Assembly (NCBI GenBank): GCA_023430045.1
Contig: JAEZCF010000068.1
Coordinates: 1-24,461, forward strand
From: Pseudomonadota bacterium
Lineage (GTDB): Bacteria; Pseudomonadota; Gammaproteobacteria; Xanthomonadales; Xanthomonadaceae
Length of the DNA: 24,461 nucleotides
Direction: 5' to 3'
The notes under the pieces were generated by a model, which was given only the letters and a program-made list of their open reading frames with translations, had not been told where the DNA came from and ran no database searches. The position numbers and the translations under genes were made by a program. Positions 22,606-24,461 of this stretch are shown one piece after another; position 1 is the stretch's first letter, and every line of letters begins with the position of its first letter.

Positions 22606-23535
22606 CTACGGCCCCTGGTGGATCGCGGACGGCAGCGGCTCACGCAGGCTTCGGACGTAACGCGCTGGCGATTGCCCGACCTGCCGCGCGAAAGCGACGC
22701 TGAAGGTAGCCGCAGAGCGGTACCCCACCCGCTCCGCCACCTGTTCCAGCCCAAGGTTGGGTTCGCGCAGCAACTGCCTGGCCAGCGCCATGCGCCAGAC
22801 CAGCAGGTATTCCATCGGTGCGACCCCGACGGTGCGGCTGAAGCGCTGGAAAAACGCGGAGCGCGACAGCGCCGCTTCGGCTGCCAGTTCAACCACCGTC
22901 CATGGATGTCCGGGCCGCGCATGCAGGGCGCGCAGCGCCGTCGCCAGGCGCTCGTCGGCCAGTCCACGTACCAGGCCGGGGGCATCGGCCGGCCCAGCGC
23001 TGCAACGCAGCGCTTCGATCAGCAGCACTTCAAGCAACCGTTGCAGCACCGGTTCACGCGCGGGCCGGCGCGCGCGTGCCTCGTCGGCCACCAGTTGCAC
23101 CAGCGCGGCCAGCCGCGGCATGCCGCGCACATGGATCACCCGCGGCAGCAGCGGTACCAGCAGCGCCGAATCGAGCGAGCCGAAACGGCAGTGTCCTATC
23201 TGCATCCGCAACTCGGCCGGTCCATGCGGGCGTCCTATCCGGAAGTGACCCTCCGCCACCTGCAGCGGCATCGTTGCGCATGTGTCCGCATCGGCCTCCA
23301 TGCTGCTGTTGACCAGCTGGTGCATCGCCGGAACCAGCACGAAGTCGCCGGGTTCCAGCGTGATGGGAGGCTGCCCATCCACCCCCAGCCGACAGCGCCC
23401 TTCCAGCAGCGCGCAGTAGAACGGCTCACCGGACGCCTGACCGCTGATGCTCCACTGGCCCGCCCCTTCCACTAGCTTGGAGAACTTCGCGCTTGGCTGC
23501 AGCAGGGTGACGATCTCGGCCAGTGGATCGATCAT
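22606..23535 (-). CDS. AraC-family regulator with cupin-type N-terminal domain
   Basis: This 309-aa regulator has an N-terminal cupin-like domain (about 5-180: FYCALLEGRCRL, LEPGDFVLVPAMHQ) of the Cupin_6/AraC_binding type. The C-terminal double helix-turn-helix of AraC type is at about 205-305 (TVVELAAEAALSRSAFFQRFSRTVG; LEQVAERVGYRSAATFSVAFARQVG, both slightly longer than shown elsewhere). AGGAG stands 8 bp before the ATG at 23535. It is divergent from an SDR gene, the classic layout for a regulator controlling its neighbour. The inducer is unknown. Confidence 0.9.
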   Translation of the reverse strand: MIDPLAEIVTLLQPSAKFSKLVEGAGQWSISGQASGEPFYCALLEGRCRLGVDGQPPITLEPGDFVLVPAMHQLVNSSMEADADTCATMPLQVAEGHFRIGRPHGPAELRMQIGHCRFGSLDSALLVPLLPRVIHVRGMPRLAALVQLVADEARARRPAREPVLQRLLEVLLIEALRCSAGPADAPGLVRGLADERLATALRALHARPGHPWTVVELAAEAALSRSAFFQRFSRTVGVAPMEYLLVWRMALARQLLREPNLGLEQVAERVGYRSAATFSVAFARQVGQSPARYVRSLREPLPSAIHQGP

Positions 23536-23559
23536 CACAGGACTCCTGGATGGAATATA

Positions 23560-23584
23560 TGGACGTCTGATTGTAGTTCGTCCA
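23560..23584. promoter_or_regulatory. Small inverted repeat between AraC gene and SDR gene
   Basis: TGGACG (23560-23565) and CGTCCA (23579-23584) are reverse complements 13 nt apart in the 94-bp divergent gap. It sits in the only AT-rich patch (GGAATATATGG), near the expected promoters. Binding by the AraC protein is inferred only; AraC sites are more often direct repeats. Confidence 0.35.
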
Positions 23585-23629
23585 AGGCCGGGCACCTATC
23601 GTGTAATGCCTCTTCGCAAGGAATTCCTC

Positions 23630-24379
23630 ATGTCGACCGTACTGATCACCGGCTGCTCCTCCGGGTTTGGCCTGCAGACCGCCCACCTGTTCCTGGAGCG
23701 CGGCTGGAATGTCGTGGCGACCATGCGCACCCCCGACCAGGACCTCCTGCCTGCGTCGGCGCAACTGCGTGTGCTGCCGCTGGATGTGACCGATCCGCGC
23801 AGCATCGAGCGCGCGATCGCAGACGCCGGCGACATCGATGTGCTGGTCAACAACGCCGGCTTCGGCACGCCGGCCCCGGTGGAGCTGACGCCGCTGCAGA
23901 CGGCGCGCGACCTGTTCGACACCAATACCCTGGGCACGCTGCTGATGAGCCAGGCGGTGCTGCCGCAGTTCCGCACGCGGCGCAGCGGCGTGATCGTCAA
24001 TGTCACCTCCAGTGTCACCCTCAAGCCACTGCCGCTGGTCGGCGTGTACCGTGCCAGCAAGGCGGCGGTGAATGCATTCACCGAGTCGTTGGCCGTGGAA
24101 GTGGAACCGTTCGGCGTGCGTGTACGCCTGGTGCTGCCGGGCCGCTCACCGGAAACCCGTTTCGGCGACAACGCGCTCGCGCATCTGCGCGGCCTGGACC
24201 ATCCCGACTACGGCACGCTGGTGGAAAACGTGCTCGGCAGTTTCCGCGACAGCACGGGGCCGGTGACCCACTCCAACGATGTGGCTGAAGCGGTATGGCG
24301 CGCCGCCACCGATCCGACCTCGCCGCTGCACATTCCCGCCGGCGCCGATGCCGAGGCCTGGGCCGCCGAAGCACGCTGA
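23630..24379 (+). CDS. Short-chain dehydrogenase/reductase (classical SDR)
   Basis: This 249-aa classical SDR uses NAD(P)H to reduce or oxidise a carbonyl/alcohol. The Rossmann motif TGCSSGFG is at 7-14, NNAG at 74-77, the catalytic serine region VTSSV at 126-130, and the YxxxK pair is Y140-R-A-S-K144. R33 in ATMRTPDQD after the second strand suggests NADP preference. AAGGAA stands 6 bp before the ATG at 23630. The substrate is unknown. It is divergent from the AraC regulator, which probably controls it. A tandem GCACGCTGAA repeat spans its last codons and stop. A strong terminator follows. Confidence 0.92.
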   Translation: MSTVLITGCSSGFGLQTAHLFLERGWNVVATMRTPDQDLLPASAQLRVLPLDVTDPRSIERAIADAGDIDVLVNNAGFGTPAPVELTPLQTARDLFDTNTLGTLLMSQAVLPQFRTRRSGVIVNVTSSVTLKPLPLVGVYRASKAAVNAFTESLAVEVEPFGVRVRLVLPGRSPETRFGDNALAHLRGLDHPDYGTLVENVLGSFRDSTGPVTHSNDVAEAVWRAATDPTSPLHIPAGADAEAWAAEAR

Positions 24380-24390
24380 AGCACGCTGAA
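24371..24390 (+). repeat. Tandem 10-bp duplication across the SDR stop codon
   Basis: GCACGCTGAA occurs twice head to tail. The first copy contains the SDR stop TGA, so the duplication did not lengthen the protein. Confidence 0.7.
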
Positions 24391-24411
24391 GCGCATACAG
24401 GAAATCTGATG

Positions 24412-24461
24412 GGGGACGGAGGTGGTTAATTGCAATTAACCACCACCCTCCCCATTTTTTT
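24412..24461 (+). terminator. Strong Rho-independent terminator with 24-bp perfect palindrome
   Basis: A perfect 24-nt palindrome (24421-24444, core TTAATTGCAATTAA) is extended by GGGGA (24412-24416) and GG (24418-24419) pairing with CC (24446-24447) and TCCCC (24449-24453). A run of seven T (24455-24461) follows and continues to the window end. It should stop transcription of the SDR gene. Confidence 0.9.

Overview
The window is high-GC, gene-dense gammaproteobacterial chromosome. The best guess is Stenotrophomonas or a close relative in the Xanthomonadaceae. The grounds are the GC-rich codon use, two GTAG-type REP hairpins that resemble the SMAG repeats of Stenotrophomonas, and a housekeeping gene set typical of the group (divergent speA/speE, opgB, LpxO, a PhoPQ-like pair). 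I saw no tRNA, rRNA, CRISPR array, transposase, integrase or phage gene. The window reads as core or lightly accessory chromosome, not a mobile island.

Layout, left to right. (1) A DUF808 membrane protein (-) sits divergent to an ABC1/UbiB-family kinase-like protein (+). (2) opgB, for periplasmic glucan decoration, converges on a large MscS-type channel with a DUF3772 domain. Between them lies a repeat-rich spacer with two REP hairpins, a 26-bp long-arm inverted repeat and a hexanucleotide microsatellite. (3) A lipocalin and an FAD-dependent oxidoreductase form a tight pair, followed by a small exported Gly/Tyr-rich protein of unknown role. (4) A PepSY protein (-) faces a second PepSY gene (+) that leads into a PhoP-like regulator and a PhoQ-like kinase with overlapping stop and start codons. 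A 17-bp-arm inverted repeat lies in the divergent promoter. (5) speA (arginine decarboxylase, -) and speE (spermidine synthase, +) are divergent around a perfect 10-bp inverted repeat. (6) A four-gene run encodes a TIM-barrel isomerase, AzlC, AzlD and a PF12897-type aminotransferase. It looks like a small amino-compound metabolism and export unit and is the least explained part of the window. (7) An LpxO-like lipid A hydroxylase (-) is divergent to a small RIO/Kdo-kinase-like phosphotransferase (+) across an AT-rich promoter region. (8) A PII protein (-) whose Shine-Dalgarno sequence lies inside a perfect 8-bp hairpin is divergent to ubiK. (9) An AraC regulator (-) is divergent to an SDR oxidoreductase (+), which ends at a strong intrinsic terminator at the window edge.

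Two themes recur: envelope and osmotic adaptation (glucan decoration, mechanosensitive channel, lipid A hydroxylation, PhoPQ-like sensing with PepSY proteins) and nitrogen or amine metabolism (polyamines, PII, aminotransferase with amino acid exporter). These links rest on gene content and proximity, not on demonstrated co-regulation.
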